A stretch of DNA of 7,203 nt from contig WLDZ01000046.1 of NCBI GenBank assembly GCA_009704515.1, forward strand, positions 1-7,203. Direction: 5' to 3'. The stretch's first letter is position 1. Every line of letters starts with the position of its first letter. Below, in pieces: positions 5,802 through 7,203 of the stretch. The stretch comes from Actinomycetota bacterium. GTDB taxonomy: Bacteria > Actinomycetota > Actinomycetes > Nanopelagicales > Nanopelagicaceae. The notes beneath the pieces were generated by a model. That model did no database searches. It was not told the origin of the DNA and saw only the letters and a program-made list of their open reading frames with translations. The translations under genes were made by a program, and so were the position numbers.

Positions 5802-6116
5802 TTAATCCAGGTGCCAAACTTCATCGAGCTTCATAAGATTGCCTTGTGAGTCGGCGAGGTTAACGATTACATCTCCAAACCACGCTGCCCACTTTGCATT
5901 GACTTCATAGGCACCTAACTTTGCAAATGCAGTTGCGCTATCCGGGTGTGCTTCGAGGTAACCAACGACAGTCAAGCCTCGACGAAATAGGCTGTAGTTA
6001 CGAAAACCACAATCTTGTAGGGCTGTAACAAGCTCAGGCCAGATCTCATCATGGCGCTTCTTGTATTCAGCTTCTTTGCCGGCGTAAATATCAAATGTAA
6101 AACAGATTCTTTCCAT
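5802..6116 (-). CDS. rhaM: L-rhamnose mutarotase family protein (RhaM/DUF718), copy 2
   Basis: This 104-residue protein has the same fold as its downstream neighbour, with the same MER start. It keeps Y18 and H22 in EYKKRHDEIW (17-26), Y41 in NYSLF (40-44) and W76 in VNAKWAAWF (72-80). It differs where copy 1 has the canonical RWQADM, reading KWAAWF, and has a shorter middle loop. The two genes are therefore old paralogues, not a recent duplication, and may serve different sugars or anomers. The ATG is preceded by GGAG 7 nt upstream. It is the first gene of the three-gene leftward unit and diverges from the Gfo/Idh/MocA oxidoreductase gene. Both probably share regulatory DNA in the short gap. 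Confidence 0.87.
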   Translation of the reverse strand: MERICFTFDIYAGKEAEYKKRHDEIWPELVTALQDCGFRNYSLFRRGLTVVGYLEAHPDSATAFAKLGAYEVNAKWAAWFGDVIVNLADSQGNLMKLDEVWHLD

Positions 6117-6138
6117 GGCTTTTCTCCATTGCTGACCC

Positions 6139-6167
6139 TTGACAAGAGCTCTGGCGCTCTTTACTTT
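6139..6167 (+). promoter_or_regulatory. Promoter of the Gfo/Idh/MocA gene
   Basis: A perfect TTGACA (6139-6144) is followed by a 17-bp spacer and TACTTT (6162-6167), a TAnnnT -10. Transcription would start near 6174. That leaves a leader of about 35 nt to the TTG start at 6209, enough for the GGGGA ribosome site, but only about 17 nt to the ATG at 6191. Confidence 0.6.
6144..6161. promoter_or_regulatory. Inverted repeat filling the promoter spacer, probable repressor operator
   Basis: AAGAGC-TCTGGC-GCTCTT has perfect 6-bp arms around a 6-nt centre. It lies exactly between the -35 and -10 boxes of the oxidoreductase promoter, the classic place for a repressor to block RNA polymerase. It is also 28-45 bp upstream of the divergent mutarotase start and could control both sides. 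The regulator is not in the window. Confidence 0.45.
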
Positions 6168-6197
6168 GTGCTGAGGGTAGAACTAAAACCATGGATT

Positions 6198-6202
6198 GGG
6201 GA
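6198..6202 (+). promoter_or_regulatory. Ribosome binding site favouring a TTG start
   Basis: GGGGA lies 6 nt before TTG at 6209. The upstream in-frame ATG (6191) has no well-spaced site; its nearest purine run (GAGGG, 6173-6177) is 13 nt away. TTG yields the family-typical opening MSKIRVGVIGAG. Confidence 0.5.
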
Positions 6203-6208
6203 AGTACT

Positions 6209-7203
6209 TTGTCAAAAATTCGCGTTGGTGTCATCGGAGCTGGAAGCTGGGCTGTTGCATCACATTTACCAAATTTGGCTAAAAATAAGGATGTCGAATT
6301 TGTAGGCGTCTCTCGAAAAGGTCCCGAACTCCTCAACAAAATTAAGAATAACTTTAATTTTCAAATGGCCTCGGAGAACTATCAAGATGTGCTCGATGCC
6401 GGTGTTGATATTTGTATCATCGGAAGTCCAACTGGGCTTCACCATGAGCACGCGATGGCGGCGCTGAAGTCTGGCGCCCATGTAATGTGCGAAAAGCCTG
6501 TGACAATTGATCCAAAGCAGGCATGGGATCTCGATGAGACCGCCAAGAAACTTGATAAGCATCTTGTCATCGCATTCGGTTGGAATTATCTACCGATGCT
6601 TCAGCGCGCAAAAGAGTTAATGCTCGAACGCGGAATCGGTGAGCTCGAACATATGACAATCACTATGGCTTCACAGTGCCGCGAACTTCTCTCGAACACT
6701 GGTGCTTATCCTGCTGCCGCGCCTGAATCAATGCCAGAACAATCTACATGGACAGATCCTCGCGTCTCTGGCGGAGGTTACGGACAAGCTCAACTTTCAC
6801 ACGCACTCGGAATGGGTCTCTGGCTTACCGATAGCAGAGTCCAATCTGGTTTTGCGCTGATGACTGCGCCACTTAACGCACCAGTCGAACTTCATGATGC
6901 AATCACATATAAGTTTGATAACGGAGCAATTGGTGTTGTTGCTGGTGGTTCCTCTCATGTGCCAGCACATCGCCAAACACACTCACTTGAAGTGCGTGCT
7001 ATCGGAAGTAAGGGACAACTTCTCGTTGATATCGAAAGAGCGGCAGTCTGGCTCTACGATGGAAAAGAAAATATCGAAGTCCCACTCGATGAAAAGGCCG
7101 GTTACTACGACTGTGAAGGACCTATCGAAGCGATCATCAAAGCAGCAAAGGGAGAGTCCTTCGTTAACCAATCACCTGGACATCTTGGTGCTCGTACAGT
7201 TGA
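6209..7203 (+). CDS. Gfo/Idh/MocA-family oxidoreductase, 3' end cut by window edge
   Basis: The first 331 residues are visible of a family usually about 330-390 long; the final TGA in the window is out of frame, so the gene continues. The N-terminal Rossmann domain starts RVGVIGAGSWA (5-15), with the NAD(P) glycine pattern at G7, G10 and G12. IIGSPTGLHHEHAMAALKSG (70-89) and the signature CEKP (94-97) follow. The C-terminal substrate domain shows SGGGYGQAQLSHALGM (187-202), where H198 stands at the usual catalytic histidine position. These cytoplasmic dehydrogenases oxidise or reduce hydroxyl groups of sugars, inositols or their acids; the specific substrate is unknown. An in-frame ATG at 6191 is the alternative start and would add six residues. 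Divergence from two sugar mutarotases suggests a shared sugar pathway. Confidence 0.88.
   Translation, partial: MSKIRVGVIGAGSWAVASHLPNLAKNKDVEFVGVSRKGPELLNKIKNNFNFQMASENYQDVLDAGVDICIIGSPTGLHHEHAMAALKSGAHVMCEKPVTIDPKQAWDLDETAKKLDKHLVIAFGWNYLPMLQRAKELMLERGIGELEHMTITMASQCRELLSNTGAYPAAAPESMPEQSTWTDPRVSGGGYGQAQLSHALGMGLWLTDSRVQSGFALMTAPLNAPVELHDAITYKFDNGAIGVVAGGSSHVPAHRQTHSLEVRAIGSKGQLLVDIERAAVWLYDGKENIEVPLDEKAGYYDCEGPIEAIIKAAKGESFVNQSPGHLGARTV

Noticed and set aside
7201..7203. TGA at the window end as stop of the oxidoreductase
   Set aside because: It is out of frame: the last full codon is GTT (7199-7201), leaving GA as the first two bases of the next codon.

Overview
The window looks like a compact chromosomal segment of a free-living heterotrophic bacterium. 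Three things suggest an actinobacterium of the low-GC freshwater kind (Nanopelagicales/acI-like): moderate GC by eye, intergenic gaps of 1 to about 130 bp, and TAnnnT-type -10 boxes, one of them placed for a leaderless start. This is a guess from style and gene content; no rRNA or other marker gene is present. I see no mobile element, CRISPR array, tRNA or rRNA. Nine genes fill the window, the first and last cut by its edges, and no gene-free stretch exceeds about 130 bp.

Left block (1-1951): a family III (CaiB/BaiF) CoA-transferase on the minus strand and a CitE/malyl-CoA-lyase-like gene on the plus strand diverge from a 127-bp region. That region carries a perfect 7-bp inverted repeat (980-998). 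The pair suggests activation of an organic acid to its CoA thioester followed by retro-Claisen cleavage to acetyl-CoA (or a relative) plus a 2-oxoacid such as glyoxylate or pyruvate.

Central block (1983-4308): a recognisable promoter is followed by a tightly coupled three-gene unit, E1 beta, E1 alpha and a 78-residue stand-alone lipoyl domain. The stop/start overlap between the E1 genes is ATGA, and the gap to the lipoyl gene is one base. This is the front half of a 2-oxoacid dehydrogenase complex without a local E2 acyltransferase core, E1-binding domain or E3. A convergent gene begins 21 bp after the lipoyl stop, so no E2 remnant can follow.

Right block (4330-6116, minus strand): two tandem RhaM-type (DUF718) sugar mutarotases precede a tartrate/D-malate dehydrogenase (decarboxylating, TtuC/DmlA-like). 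Transcription runs leftward and converges on the lipoyl gene. Divergent from this block, a Gfo/Idh/MocA oxidoreductase runs off the right edge. It has a TTGACA-17-TACTTT promoter whose spacer holds a 6-bp inverted repeat.

Reading them together (inference): sugar-handling enzymes (mutarotases, Gfo/Idh/MocA dehydrogenase) sit next to 2- and 3-carbon acid metabolism. The TtuC-like enzyme would make pyruvate or another 2-oxoacid, the lyase could also release one, and E1 with the free lipoyl carrier would oxidise it toward acyl-CoA. The most unusual element is the E1 beta-E1 alpha-free lipoyl domain cassette.
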